DNA from: Tengunoibacter tsumagoiensis
GTDB taxonomy: Bacteria > Chloroflexota > Ktedonobacteria > Ktedonobacterales > Ktedonobacteraceae
DNA: 64,000 nt
Direction: 5' to 3'
Assembly (NCBI RefSeq): GCF_003967535.1
Contig: NZ_BIFR01000002.1
Span: 1,674,001-1,738,000 of the forward strand
The first letter of the stretch is position 1. The number at the start of each line of letters is the position of its first letter. This document shows, in pieces, positions 20,901 through 30,432 of the stretch. The notes under the pieces are model-generated. The model made no database searches. It was not told where the DNA came from and was given only the letters and a program-made list of their open reading frames with translations. Position numbers and translations under genes: made by a program.

Positions 20901-22636
20901 AATTTGCGTCTCTCATCCCCATCCTTCAGCAGCGCGGGCTCCTGCCACGACGCCTGGTCCATCTGGCTCATCTTCAGACACCATCCCTGCCCTCCAACCG
21001 GGAGCGCTTTACCGCTCAACAGCAGGGCATCCTCTCCTTGCTCGCGCTCATCCAGGCGCTCATCAACACGGCTAATGCCTTCGCCCAGCTCTCTCATCTG
21101 CTCATCGTCACCCGGGCGGCTCAACCAGTGTTTGAGACCGAGGCTGGTATTCCCGAACTGGCCCCCTTGCTCGCGCTGGCGATGGTCCTGCAACAGGAAC
21201 ATCTCCACCTCACCTGCCGCTGTCTCGATCTGCCTCCGCTTGCCTCGTCGCGTGCGCTTCCCTGGACGCAGATCCTGCTCCAGGAGAGCGGGGCCGCTTC
21301 TTCTGAGCTCCTCATCGCCTATCGTGGTCGCGACCGCTGGCGGCGTACCTATGAGCCCTGTTTTCCGGAGCCGCATCCCCGCACGCATAGTCGCCTGCGC
21401 TCGGGCGGCATCTATCTCATCACCGGGGCGCTGGGGCGCGTCGGCATGCTCCTGGCTGATCACCTGGCCCGCCACTATCAGGCTCGTCTGGTCCTGCTCA
21501 GTCACCAGCCCTTCCCGCCTCGGGAGCAGTGGCCACTTCTCGCCACCGATCCAACCAGCGCTCTCGCCCTCACCATCCAGCGGGTACAGGCGCTCGAAGC
21601 AGCAGGGAGTGAGCTCCTCTTGCTGCACGCCGATGTCGCCGACCGCAGCGCCATGCAGCAGGTGCTCCAGCAGACCCTGGAGCAGTTTGGAACGCTCCAT
21701 GGGGTCCTTCACACCGCCGGAGTAACCCGAGGACCATCAATCTCTCTTCCTTTTGAGTCACTGAGTCCTGCCGAGTTAGAGACGCAGTTCGGCCCCAAGG
21801 TGCTGGGAACCTATGTGCTGGAGGAGGTCCTGGCGGACCTCTCCCTCGACTTCTGCCTTCTCTTCTCCTCCAATGCCTCTATTCTAGGAGGGCTGGGCTT
21901 TGGAGCTTATGCGGCGGCCAATGCCTTTCTCGATGCCTTCGTGGCCCATCGCCGTCAGCAGAGCCCCTTCCCCTGGATCGTCGCCAACTGGGATGGCTGG
22001 CCGCTCAAAGAGGAGGAGATCGGGCAGGTGAAGGTCCTGGCCAGTATGGAGCGCTTTGCCATGGACGCTCAGGAGGCCGTTGAAGCCTTCGAACGGGTGC
22101 TCTTGCTTCAGGAGGCCGGTCAGATCGTCGTCTCAACGGGGGCCTTTGAACAGCGCTGGCTGCAATGGATTGAACGCGATTCGCTCCAGGCAACTCAAGA
22201 GGAAGCCATCCAGGACGAACACCACTATCCGCGTCCAGGTCTGAGCAGTCCTTATGAAAAGGCTCAGTCAGAGGTCCAGGAGCGCCTCGTCGCCATCTGG
22301 CAGGAGATTCTGGGGATTACCCCCATTGGCATTCACGACAATTTCTTTGAAATGGGAGGACATTCTGTGTCAGGTCTACAGGTTATAACCAGAGCACACC
22401 AAAAAGACATTCATCTGACAATTAGCCAGCTCTTCAGTCATCAAACTATTGCAGAGCTTGCGCAGGTCGCACGCTTAAACACGGATAGCTCGCGTCAGGA
22501 GCTCAACGATCAGACAGAAGCCTCCTCTCCATCTGACAGCTATTCCCCAGAGGATTTTCCACAGGCCCTCCTTGATCAGGATGAACTGGCTTCGTTGATT
22601 GCAGAATTCGATAACTCAATGGGAGAAAAAAAGTGA
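17915..22636 (+). CDS. Type I PKS module: KS-AT-KR-ACP
   Basis: Extends the peptidyl chain by one extender unit and reduces it to a beta-hydroxy group. I place the start at TTG 17915: an AAAGGAAG ribosome site lies about 9 nt before it and the protein then begins MSELNESDALEYIAIVGM, typical of a ketosynthase N-terminus. The open frame upstream to 17771 lies inside the preceding gene, so the two genes overlap by 17 nt. Domains by nucleotide: KS (17950-19210, active-site Cys in TACSSS, ETHGTGT, NIGH), AT (19490-20400, GHSLGEY; VAAHS where HAFH or YASH would indicate malonyl or methylmalonyl, so the extender is unclear), KR (21390-22000, TGALGRVG cofactor loop, Ser and Tyr of the active site present), ACP (22260-22470, GGHSVS). 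No DH or ER. The tail EDFPQALLDQDEL resembles the linker that normally precedes a C domain, and the next gene starts with that C domain. Confidence 0.93.
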   Translation: MSELNESDALEYIAIVGMAGRFPGAKNLEEFWHNLCEGIESISFFSDEELLEYLSPAMVNRPGYVRARGILDDVEGFDATFFGYTPREAEVMDPQHRIFLELAYHALEHAGYDSHYYSGRIGLFASSTMNTYLSMIQDQAAGVNNFQMMLGNDKDYLPTRVSYKLNLTGPSITVQTACSSSLVAVSLACNSLLNYQCDLVLAGGISITFPYKAGYQYEEGGITSPDGHCRPFSADAQGAVFGHGGGVVVLKRLDEALADHDTIYALICSSAINNDGSQKVSYAAPSVSGQASVITEALTLANLPAHSISYVETHGTGTPLGDPIEVAALSQAFRSQTQQHAFCALGSVKANIGHLDAAAGIAGLIKTALALHHRYLPASLHADPPNPLLKLAESPFFLNTISRPWNPAALPRRAGVSSFGVGGTNAHLILQEAPTPSPLAPPASPLALLPLSAATPQALEHQMRQMATFLQQAPAASLADIAFTLQVGRRALPVRSFLVASSPQQASAQWSQPILPAGRLLSSEEATPSLIFLFPGGGAQHAGMGGLLASQDPIIAEHLERCLQLFAQALELDLRPLLFNQLPVEQASLLLRQSRWGLPALFSLEYALAQRWLAWGIEPAALLGHSLGEYTAACLAGVFSLPDAVALVAERARLFAQLPAGTMLSVPLSEATLLELLPPELSIAAVNGARSCVVAGPHQPLQTFADQVQQQGITVQPLHIEVAAHSQQVEAIVGPFVRFVRGLTLHPPQRRVLSNVTGTWLTSQQACDPAYWGQHLRQTVRFGQALTTAQQLPHPVFLEVGPGRSLSGLVRQQELGAGAAPLRSITSLPHPAQRGQNLWGEQEETASLLLALGQLWQEGVEISWSRVHEGQPRQRLPLPLYPFEHQRYWIAPRQQSHSKRSDTFRSKNEQTMLHKQDEISHWFYLPGWRRSILTPTEPIPSATGPWLLLLDETGSGSELIQALRQAGETVCVVQLSSQSAPLTTDGDTFTLSAPTQFASLIPILQQRGLLPRRLVHLAHLQTPSLPSNRERFTAQQQGILSLLALIQALINTANAFAQLSHLLIVTRAAQPVFETEAGIPELAPLLALAMVLQQEHLHLTCRCLDLPPLASSRALPWTQILLQESGAASSELLIAYRGRDRWRRTYEPCFPEPHPRTHSRLRSGGIYLITGALGRVGMLLADHLARHYQARLVLLSHQPFPPREQWPLLATDPTSALALTIQRVQALEAAGSELLLLHADVADRSAMQQVLQQTLEQFGTLHGVLHTAGVTRGPSISLPFESLSPAELETQFGPKVLGTYVLEEVLADLSLDFCLLFSSNASILGGLGFGAYAAANAFLDAFVAHRRQQSPFPWIVANWDGWPLKEEEIGQVKVLASMERFAMDAQEAVEAFERVLLLQEAGQIVVSTGAFEQRWLQWIERDSLQATQEEAIQDEHHYPRPGLSSPYEKAQSEVQERLVAIWQEILGITPIGIHDNFFEMGGHSVSGLQVITRAHQKDIHLTISQLFSHQTIAELAQVARLNTDSSRQELNDQTEASSPSDSYSPEDFPQALLDQDELASLIAEFDNSMGEKK
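18548..22366 (+). repeat. Duplicated PKS block, copy 1 (late KS-AT-KR-start of ACP)
   Basis: Near-identical in DNA to 26461-30239 (initial offset 7913), with scattered silent changes and one divergent island in the linker after the AT (20595-20655 against 28513-28540). Similarity begins in the middle of the KS coding region and ends inside the ACP just at the phosphopantetheine serine. The upstream KS halves are clearly different. Confidence 0.9.
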
Positions 22637-25600
22637 ATACAAAAAATATTGAAGATATTTATAATCTCTCCCCAATGCAAGAAGGTATGCTTTTTCATAC
22701 CCTTTATACCCCCGATGCAAATATTTATTTAAAACAATTAAATATGCAGTTAAAAGTGCAGGGCTTGTTTGACCTGGCTGCCTTTAATAGGGCAGCCCAA
22801 CGGTTAGGGGAGCGACATCCTGTGCTCCGAAGCGCGTTCTCGTGGGAGGATCGTGCCAATCCCTTACAGGTGGTGCTCAAACAGGCTCAACTACCCGTCA
22901 GCTACTTTGACTGGCGAGAGCTTCCAGAAGATGAACAGACGCTCCAGTTAGCGGCCCTGCTCGAAGCAGATCGCAAGATCAGCTTTGATCTTGCAAAGGC
23001 ACCATTGCTACGTATAACCCTCATTGCCCTCAAGGAGGAGATTCTTCAGTGTCTGTTTAGCTATCACCATCTCCTGTTCGATGGCTGGTCACTCCCCATT
23101 TTGCTTCACGAGCTGTTTGCCTTCTACGATGCAGAGTGCGATGGCACGGTTCTTCACCTTCCTCGTCCACGCGCTTATCGAGATTATATTGGCTGGCTAC
23201 AAAAACAGGATAAAAGACAGGCCGAACTATTTTGGAGAGAAAACTTACGTGGCTTTCCATCCGCCAACAGGCTTCCAGGATCTTTTATTCAGAGTCAGCA
23301 CCCAGACAGCCCTGCTGGATATGCGACGACGCAGCGCACTCTTTCTTCAGCAGGAACTCTGGCGATCCATTCGTTTGCTCGCGAGAGACAGCTTACTTTA
23401 AGCACGCTCATTCAAGGAGCCTGGGCCCTTCTGCTCCACAAATATACAGGCGACCAGGAGGTGGTTTTTGGGATCACTGTCTCGGGGCGTCCGGCTGAAT
23501 TAGAGGGTATGGAGTCCATGGTCGGGCTTTTTATCAATACGCTCCCTCTCCGCATCTCGCTCACAGAAGAGCCTCGCCTCCTTCCCTGGCTACGATCGCT
23601 ACAGATCAAACAGGCAGAAATATTACAATATGAATACAGTTCGCTCGCTCAGATTCAAACGTGGAGCGAGATCCCGCGTGGACAGGTCTTATTTGAGAGC
23701 CTGGTCACGCTCGAGAATCTTCCTGGGGAACAGATTCTCGAGCAGAGTCAGAGCCGTCTCCGTATCCATGGGGCCCGGCCAGAGGTCAGGACAAATTATC
23801 CACTTACGCTGATGGTTGGATCTGGGGAGCGCTTAGTGCTGCTGCTCGGATATGAAACTCCTCGCTTCTCACAATCGGTGGTAGAGCAGTTCCTGTTACA
23901 CCTTGAGCGGCTACTCATTGACATGACGATGTATCCACACCGGAAACTGGCTGACTTCAACCTGCTTACCAATCAGGAAAAACTTCAGCAGCTTACGGTC
24001 TGGAACAATACAGCTCAAGACTATCCATTAGATCAGTGTCTGCATCAATTATTTGAAGCTCAGGTCGGACGCACACCAGATGCTCTGGCAGTTGTTTTTG
24101 CGCACGCTTCCCTCACCTACCAATGCCTGAATGAGCAGGCAAATCAGCTTGCTCGCATTCTTCAGACACATGGTGCTGGACCAGATGTACGGGTCGGGCT
24201 ACTGATTGAACACTCGCTTGAAGCGATGATTGCCATTCTTGGTATCTTGAAAGCTGGCGGGGCGTATGTTCCGCTTGATCCATCTTTTCCTTCTGAACGG
24301 CTGCTCTTTCTGCTTGCGGATGCAGCGGTTCCCTTGTTGGTGACTCAGGAGAAGCTTCTGCACCTGGTTCCTGAACGGGCCATACCCATTATTACATGTG
24401 AAGCTATTCGCGATCTCATGCGAGAGGTTTCAACAGAAAATGTAGAGGCTGCGGTCACTCCTGCGAATCTGGCCTATATCATCTATACGTCTGGCTCTAC
24501 TGGATCACCAAAGGGGGCGATGATCCCGCATGCAAGTCTGGTCAATTATGCTCTCTGGGCCAGTGAGACACTGATCGGCACAGAGGTCGCCTGTCAGCCC
24601 GCAACGTCGCGCTTTTCTTTTGATGCCTGTATCAAACAGCTCTTCCCTCCACTTCTGCGGGGGGACTCTATCTGGATGGTCCCTGACAATCTGATTGCGA
24701 ATCCACCTGAGCTGGCTCGGGAACTGAGTGTGAGGAGCCAGATTGGACTGAGCTGTGTTCCCTCGCTCTGGAAGCTTATTCTGGATGCGATTGAGATGCA
24801 AAGCATCCAGTTCCCAACTCAGGCGTTGGCAGCGCTGTATTTTGGAGGCGAAAAGCTCAGCCCGGAGTTAGTGCACAGAACCTATCTGCTCTGTCCAGGC
24901 GTAACTATCTGGAATGTCTATGGTCCGACTGAAACGACGGCCAATTCTGTCGTGGCCCGGATCGCCGATGAGGAGCCCATACATATCGGTCGCCCGATCG
25001 CCAATACGCGCGTTTATGTGCTGGATCGCCATCTTCAGCTGATCCCACCAGGATTGCCAGGGGAGCTTTATATCGGAGGAGCTGGTCTCTCACGAGGGTA
25101 TCTGAATGCCTCTGATGTGACGGCAGAGAAATTTCTTCCTGACCCCTTTAGTCTGCTTCCGGGCAGTCGCCTCTATAAAACAGGCGATTTCGTCCAGTAC
25201 CGTCCGGATGGCACGCTTGAATATATCTCCAGGCGTGATAGCCAGCTCAAGCTGCGTGGTTTCCGGGTTGAGCCGGGAGAGATTGAGGCGGTTCTGCGCC
25301 ATCACGCTGATATCGATGAAGCTGTCGTCATAGCCAATGGACCTTCTTCAGATCAGATCCAGCTCGTAGCCTATGTTGTTCCTACTCCAGGTGCCACCAT
25401 TACCGCTATACAGTTGCGACGTTACCTGGAAGGCAGGCTGCCACAGTATATGATACCGGCCCAATTTCTGAGCCTGGAGAAGCTGCCACTTTCTCATAAT
25501 GGCAAGGTCGATCGCCAGGCTCTGCTTGCTATGAGAAGCCTGCAACCGCAACCAGAGGAGATCTATCGAGAGCCTCAAAGTACATTGGAGCAACAGATTG

Positions 25601-28600
25601 CTCAGATCTGGCGCGAGGTATTACAGGTTGACAAAGTTGGCCTCACCGATAATTTTTTTGATCTGGGTGGGCATTCTCTGCATATGATTCGTGTGTACGG
25701 GAAAATCAAAAAGCTCGCCACAAAAGAGCTCTCGATGGTCGATCTGTTCCAGTATACAACAGTTCGCGACATTGCTCTGTTTCTGGCTCAGGAAGACCCT
25801 GTTCCGCCACAGCAGCCTGAGCAGAAGGAGATGCAGGAGATTGGGACAACCATTGCTATCGTCGGCATGGCTGGACGTTTCCCAGGTGCCAATACGATTG
25901 ATGAGTTCTGGCAGAATCTCTGCGAGGGGACTGAGAGCATCTCTTTTTTCACCGAAGAAGAGCTGATGGAGGAGGTCCCTGCTGAGGTCTTTCGCAATCC
26001 TCACTATGTTCCAGCGCGAGGTGCCTTAACGGATGTTGAAGGCTTTGACGCGGCGTTTTTCGGGTATACGCCTCGTGAAGCTGAGACAATGGACCCCCAG
26101 CATCGCATTTTCCTGGAGATCGCGTATCATGCGCTTGAACATGCCGGCTATGATTCTCGGCAATATCCCGGTCGCATTGGTGTGTATGGAGGGGCCGGGA
26201 CCAGCAATTATCTACTCTTCAATCTGATGTCAAATCTAGAGTTTGTGGCATCGATTGGCGGCTTCCAACTTATGGTTGGCAATGGCAATGATGCATTGAC
26301 CACGCGGATCTCCTATAAGCTTGATCTTACTGGACCGGCTGTCTCTATTCAGACAGCTTGCTCTACATCGCTGGTGGCAACGCATATGGCCTGCCAGGCT
26401 CTCTTACGGAGAGAGTGTGATATGGCCCTGGCTGGCGGTATCTCTGTCAGCTCTGTGCGTAAGGCCGGGTATCAGTATGAGGAGGGTGGGATTACTTCGC
26501 CCGATGGACATTGCCGCCCGTTCTCTGCTGAGGCTCAAGGCACTGTGACTGGTCATGGGGGTGGCGTGGTGGTGCTCAAACGCCTGGAGGAGGCCCTGGC
26601 TGATCACGATACGATCTATGCCCTGATCTGCTCCTCTGCCATCAATAACGATGGCTCCCAGAAGGTCAGCTATGCTGCTCCCAGCGTCTCGGGACAGGCC
26701 AGTGTCATTACGGAAGCCCTGACCCTCGCCAATCTCCCCGCGCACTCCATCTCCTATGTCGAGACCCATGGCACTGGTACCCCGCTGGGCGATCCCATCG
26801 AGGTCGCTGCCCTCTCTCAGGCCTTCCGCTCTCAGACCAAGCAGCACGCCTTCTGTGCGCTCGGATCGGTCAAGGCCAATATCGGTCATCTCGATGCTGC
26901 CGCGGGCATTGCTGGCCTCATCAAGACGGCTCTGGCCCTCCATCATCGCTATCTTCCTGCCTCGCTCCATGCCGATCCTCCCAATCCCCTTCTCAAGCTT
27001 GCGGAGAGCCCATTCTTCCTCAATACGATCTCGCGCCCCTGGAACCCTGCCGCGCTCCCTCGTCGAGCCGGTGTCAGTTCCTTTGGAGTGGGCGGGACCA
27101 ATGCCCATCTGATCTTGCAGGAGGCTCCAACGCCTTCTCCGCTCGCTCCACCTGCCTCTCCACTTGCCCTGCTCCCGCTCTCGGCTGCCACACCTCAGGC
27201 GCTGGAACGCCAGATGCGCCAGATGGCCACGTTTCTTCAGCAGGCACCCGCCGCCTCGCTGGCCGATATCGCCTTTACGTTACAGGTGGGACGCCGCGCT
27301 CTGCCCGTTCGCAGCTTCCTGGTGGCCACCTCTCCGCAGCAGGCATCAGCCCAATGGAGCCAGCCGATACTTCCTGCTGGTCGGCTGCTCTCCTCTGAGG
27401 AGGCCACGCCTTCCCTCATCTTTCTCTTCCCCGGCGGCGGAGCCCAGCACGCCGGGATGGGGGGGCTGCTCGCCTCTCAGGACCCGATCATTGCAGAGCA
27501 TCTGGAGCGCTGTCTGCAGCTCTTTGCCCAGGCCCTCGAGCTGGATCTGCGTCCGCTGCTCTTCAATCAGCTTCCAGCTGAGCAGGCCAGTCTGCTGCTG
27601 CGCCAGAGCCGCTGGGGCTTACCTGCCCTCTTCAGCCTAGAATATGCCCTGGCTCAACGCTGGTTGGCCTGGGGGATCGAGCCAGCGGCGCTGCTGGGCC
27701 ATAGTCTGGGCGAATACACGGCGGCCTGTCTGGCGGGGGTCTTCTCCTTGCCGGATGCGGTGGCCCTGGTGGCGGAACGTGCCCGGCTCTTTGCCCAACT
27801 GCCTGCCGGGACGATGCTGAGTGTCCCCCTCTCCGAGGCCACGCTGCTGGAGCTCCTGCCACCTGAGCTCTCAATTGCCGCCGTTAATGGAGCGCACAGT
27901 TGTGTGGTGGCGGGTCCACATCAGCCGTTGCAGACCTTTGCCGATCAGCTCCAGCAGCAGGGGATCACGGTGCAGCCGCTACATATCGAGGTGGCGGCCC
28001 ATTCGCAGCAGGTGGAGGCTATTGTGGGGCCGTTTGTCCGCTTTGTCCGGGGGCTGACTCTGCATCCTCCCCAACGACGGGTCCTCTCCAATGTGACGGG
28101 GACCTGGCTGACCAGCCAGCAGGCCTGCGATCCCGCCTATTGGGGACAGCATCTCCGCCAGACGGTCCGCTTTGGGCAGGCGCTGACGACGGCGCAGCAG
28201 CTTCCGCATCCCGTGTTTCTGGAGGTGGGACCCGGACGCAGCTTGAGTGGGCTGGTACGCCAGCAGGAGCTCGGCGCGGGGGCAGCGCCTCTGCGCTCGA
28301 TCACCTCGCTCCCCCATCCAGCTCAGCGGGGACAGAATCTCTGGGGAGAGCAGGAGGAGGCGGCCAGTCTGCTGCTGGCGCTGGGCCAACTCTGGCAGGA
28401 GGGAGTGGAGATCTCCTGGTCTCGGGTGCATGCAGGCCAGCCGCGCCAGCGTCTCCCCCTGCCTCTCTATCCCTTTGAACATCAGCGCTATTGGATTGCC
28501 CCTCGCCAGCAATCGCAAGTTCCACAGCTTGCTATCCACAAGCAGAAGGAGATCAGCCACTGGTTCTATCTCCCGGGATGGCGGCGCAGTATCCTGACGC

Positions 28601-30399
28601 CCACCGAACCCATTCCTTCAGCCACCGGTCCCTGGCTCCTCTTGCTCGATGAGGCTGGCTCTGGCTCCGAGCTCATCCAGGCTCTGCGCCAGGCAGGCGA
28701 GACGGTCTGTGTCGTCCAGCTCTCATCGCAGCCAGCTCCTCTCACGATGGATGGCGACACGTTTACCCTGTCCTCTCCATCACAATTTGCGTCTCTCATG
28801 CCCATCCTTCAGCAGCGCGAACTCCTGCCACGACGCCTGGTCCATCTGGCTCATCTTCAGACACCGTCCCTGCCCTCCAACCGGGAGCGCTTCGCCGCTC
28901 AACAGCAGGGCATCCTCTCCTTGCTCGCGCTCATCCAGGCACTCATCAACACGGCTGATGCCTTCGCCCAGCTCTCTCATCTGCTCATCGTCACCCGGGC
29001 AGCTTATCCAGTGCTCGAGGCTGAGGCTGGTATTCCCGAACTGGCCCCCTTGCTCGCGCTGGCCATGGTCCTGCAACAGGAACATCTCCACCTCACCTGC
29101 CGCTGTCTCGACCTGCCTCCACTCTCCTCGTCGCGTGCGCTTCCCTGGACGCAGATCCTGCTCCAGGAGAGCGGGGCCGCTTCTTCTGAGCTCCTCATCG
29201 CCTATCGTGGTCGCGACCGCTGGCGGCGTACCTATGAGCCCTGTTTTCCGGAGCCGCATCCCCGCACGCATAGTCGCCTGCGCTCGGGCGGCGTCTATCT
29301 CATCACCGGGGCGCTGGGGCGCGTCGGCATGCTCCTGGCTGATCACCTGGCCCGCCACTATCAGGCTCGTCTGGTCCTGCTCAGTCACCAGCCCTTCCCG
29401 TCTCGGGAGCAGTGGCCGCTTCTCGCCACCGATCCAACCAGTACTCTCGCCCTCACCATCCAGCGGGTGCAGGCGCTCGAAGCAGCAGGGAGTGAGCTCC
29501 TCTTGCTGCACGCCGATGTCGCCGACCGCAGCGCCATGCAACAGGTGCTCCAGCAGACCCTGGAGCAGTTTGGAACGCTCCATGGGGTCCTTCACACTGC
29601 CGGAGTAACCCGAGGACCTTCGGTCTCCATACCTTTTGAGTCACTGAGCCCTGCCGAGCTGGAGACGCAGTTCGGCCCCAAGGTGCTGGGAACCTATGTG
29701 CTGGAGGAGATCCTGGCGGACCTCTCCCTCGACTTCTGCCTCCTCTTCTCCTCCAATGCCTCTATTCTAGGAGGGCTGGGCTTTGGAGCTTATGCGGCGG
29801 CCAATGCCTTTCTCGATGCCTTCGTGGCCCATCGCCGTCAGCAGAGCCCCTTCCCCTGGATCGTTGCCAACTGGGATGGCTGGCCGCTCAAAGAGGAGGA
29901 GATCGAGCAGGTGAAGATACAGACCAGCATGGAACGCCTGGCGATGGATGCTCAGGAGGCCGTTGAAGCCTTCGAACGGGTGCTCTTGCTTCAGGAGGCC
30001 GGTCAGATCGTCGTCTCAACGAGTGCCCTTGAACAGCGCTGGCTGCAATGGATTGCACGAAAAATCCCACAACATGAGGACTCCGATGGAACACAGCACT
30101 ATCCTCGTCCATGGCTCAGCAGTTCTTATGAAGCGGCTGAATCAGGGATTCAAGAGCTTCTGGTCGCCATCTGGCAAGATATCCTGGGGATTACCCCCAT
30201 TGGCATTCACGACAATTTCTTTGAAATGGGCGGACATTCACTTCTGGCGACACAACTTATCTCACGATCCAAAAGTGCTTTTCAGATCGATATTCCGCTA
30301 GCCAGTCTGTTTGAGGGGCCAACCATTGTCGATCAGGAAAAAATCATTGTCCAAACATTGGCAACATTGATAGATGGCGAGATGCTGGAACAGTTATAA
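22633..30399 (+). CDS. Hybrid NRPS-PKS: C-A-T-KS-AT-KR-ACP
   Basis: Adds one amino acid and then one reduced polyketide unit; 2588 residues. It starts at GTG 22633, overlapping the previous stop in a GTGA arrangement, so translation is probably coupled. Domains by nucleotide: C (22660-23950, HHLLFDG), A (24030-25520), T (25570-25780, GGHSLHMIRV), KS (25850-27120, TACSTS, HGTGT), AT (27400-28310, GHSLGEY, VAAHS), KR (29280-29900), ACP (30150-30360, GGHSLL). The A pocket read by eye is DAKCYGVANK, from an unusual FDACIKQ core; I do not recognise a substrate. The KS-AT-KR portion is a recent duplicate of the preceding gene, so extender choice and ketoreduction stereochemistry should be the same in both modules. 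Confidence 0.94.
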   Translation: MNTKNIEDIYNLSPMQEGMLFHTLYTPDANIYLKQLNMQLKVQGLFDLAAFNRAAQRLGERHPVLRSAFSWEDRANPLQVVLKQAQLPVSYFDWRELPEDEQTLQLAALLEADRKISFDLAKAPLLRITLIALKEEILQCLFSYHHLLFDGWSLPILLHELFAFYDAECDGTVLHLPRPRAYRDYIGWLQKQDKRQAELFWRENLRGFPSANRLPGSFIQSQHPDSPAGYATTQRTLSSAGTLAIHSFARERQLTLSTLIQGAWALLLHKYTGDQEVVFGITVSGRPAELEGMESMVGLFINTLPLRISLTEEPRLLPWLRSLQIKQAEILQYEYSSLAQIQTWSEIPRGQVLFESLVTLENLPGEQILEQSQSRLRIHGARPEVRTNYPLTLMVGSGERLVLLLGYETPRFSQSVVEQFLLHLERLLIDMTMYPHRKLADFNLLTNQEKLQQLTVWNNTAQDYPLDQCLHQLFEAQVGRTPDALAVVFAHASLTYQCLNEQANQLARILQTHGAGPDVRVGLLIEHSLEAMIAILGILKAGGAYVPLDPSFPSERLLFLLADAAVPLLVTQEKLLHLVPERAIPIITCEAIRDLMREVSTENVEAAVTPANLAYIIYTSGSTGSPKGAMIPHASLVNYALWASETLIGTEVACQPATSRFSFDACIKQLFPPLLRGDSIWMVPDNLIANPPELARELSVRSQIGLSCVPSLWKLILDAIEMQSIQFPTQALAALYFGGEKLSPELVHRTYLLCPGVTIWNVYGPTETTANSVVARIADEEPIHIGRPIANTRVYVLDRHLQLIPPGLPGELYIGGAGLSRGYLNASDVTAEKFLPDPFSLLPGSRLYKTGDFVQYRPDGTLEYISRRDSQLKLRGFRVEPGEIEAVLRHHADIDEAVVIANGPSSDQIQLVAYVVPTPGATITAIQLRRYLEGRLPQYMIPAQFLSLEKLPLSHNGKVDRQALLAMRSLQPQPEEIYREPQSTLEQQIAQIWREVLQVDKVGLTDNFFDLGGHSLHMIRVYGKIKKLATKELSMVDLFQYTTVRDIALFLAQEDPVPPQQPEQKEMQEIGTTIAIVGMAGRFPGANTIDEFWQNLCEGTESISFFTEEELMEEVPAEVFRNPHYVPARGALTDVEGFDAAFFGYTPREAETMDPQHRIFLEIAYHALEHAGYDSRQYPGRIGVYGGAGTSNYLLFNLMSNLEFVASIGGFQLMVGNGNDALTTRISYKLDLTGPAVSIQTACSTSLVATHMACQALLRRECDMALAGGISVSSVRKAGYQYEEGGITSPDGHCRPFSAEAQGTVTGHGGGVVVLKRLEEALADHDTIYALICSSAINNDGSQKVSYAAPSVSGQASVITEALTLANLPAHSISYVETHGTGTPLGDPIEVAALSQAFRSQTKQHAFCALGSVKANIGHLDAAAGIAGLIKTALALHHRYLPASLHADPPNPLLKLAESPFFLNTISRPWNPAALPRRAGVSSFGVGGTNAHLILQEAPTPSPLAPPASPLALLPLSAATPQALERQMRQMATFLQQAPAASLADIAFTLQVGRRALPVRSFLVATSPQQASAQWSQPILPAGRLLSSEEATPSLIFLFPGGGAQHAGMGGLLASQDPIIAEHLERCLQLFAQALELDLRPLLFNQLPAEQASLLLRQSRWGLPALFSLEYALAQRWLAWGIEPAALLGHSLGEYTAACLAGVFSLPDAVALVAERARLFAQLPAGTMLSVPLSEATLLELLPPELSIAAVNGAHSCVVAGPHQPLQTFADQLQQQGITVQPLHIEVAAHSQQVEAIVGPFVRFVRGLTLHPPQRRVLSNVTGTWLTSQQACDPAYWGQHLRQTVRFGQALTTAQQLPHPVFLEVGPGRSLSGLVRQQELGAGAAPLRSITSLPHPAQRGQNLWGEQEEAASLLLALGQLWQEGVEISWSRVHAGQPRQRLPLPLYPFEHQRYWIAPRQQSQVPQLAIHKQKEISHWFYLPGWRRSILTPTEPIPSATGPWLLLLDEAGSGSELIQALRQAGETVCVVQLSSQPAPLTMDGDTFTLSSPSQFASLMPILQQRELLPRRLVHLAHLQTPSLPSNRERFAAQQQGILSLLALIQALINTADAFAQLSHLLIVTRAAYPVLEAEAGIPELAPLLALAMVLQQEHLHLTCRCLDLPPLSSSRALPWTQILLQESGAASSELLIAYRGRDRWRRTYEPCFPEPHPRTHSRLRSGGVYLITGALGRVGMLLADHLARHYQARLVLLSHQPFPSREQWPLLATDPTSTLALTIQRVQALEAAGSELLLLHADVADRSAMQQVLQQTLEQFGTLHGVLHTAGVTRGPSVSIPFESLSPAELETQFGPKVLGTYVLEEILADLSLDFCLLFSSNASILGGLGFGAYAAANAFLDAFVAHRRQQSPFPWIVANWDGWPLKEEEIEQVKIQTSMERLAMDAQEAVEAFERVLLLQEAGQIVVSTSALEQRWLQWIARKIPQHEDSDGTQHYPRPWLSSSYEAAESGIQELLVAIWQDILGITPIGIHDNFFEMGGHSLLATQLISRSKSAFQIDIPLASLFEGPTIVDQEKIIVQTLATLIDGEMLEQL
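26461..30239 (+). repeat. Duplicated PKS block, copy 2
   Basis: Second copy of the block at 18548-22366; see that entry for boundaries and the divergent linker island. Confidence 0.9.
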
Positions 30400-30432
30400 A
30401 CGCAACCCGGCGCCTTGCAGAGGAGCATACAT

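Noticed and set aside
20066..21725. Overlapping long frames on both strands within the PKS genes (also around 27979-29608).
   Set aside because: Shadow frames of the AT-KR coding region, rich in Ser/Arg/Pro and without recognisable domains or ribosome sites.
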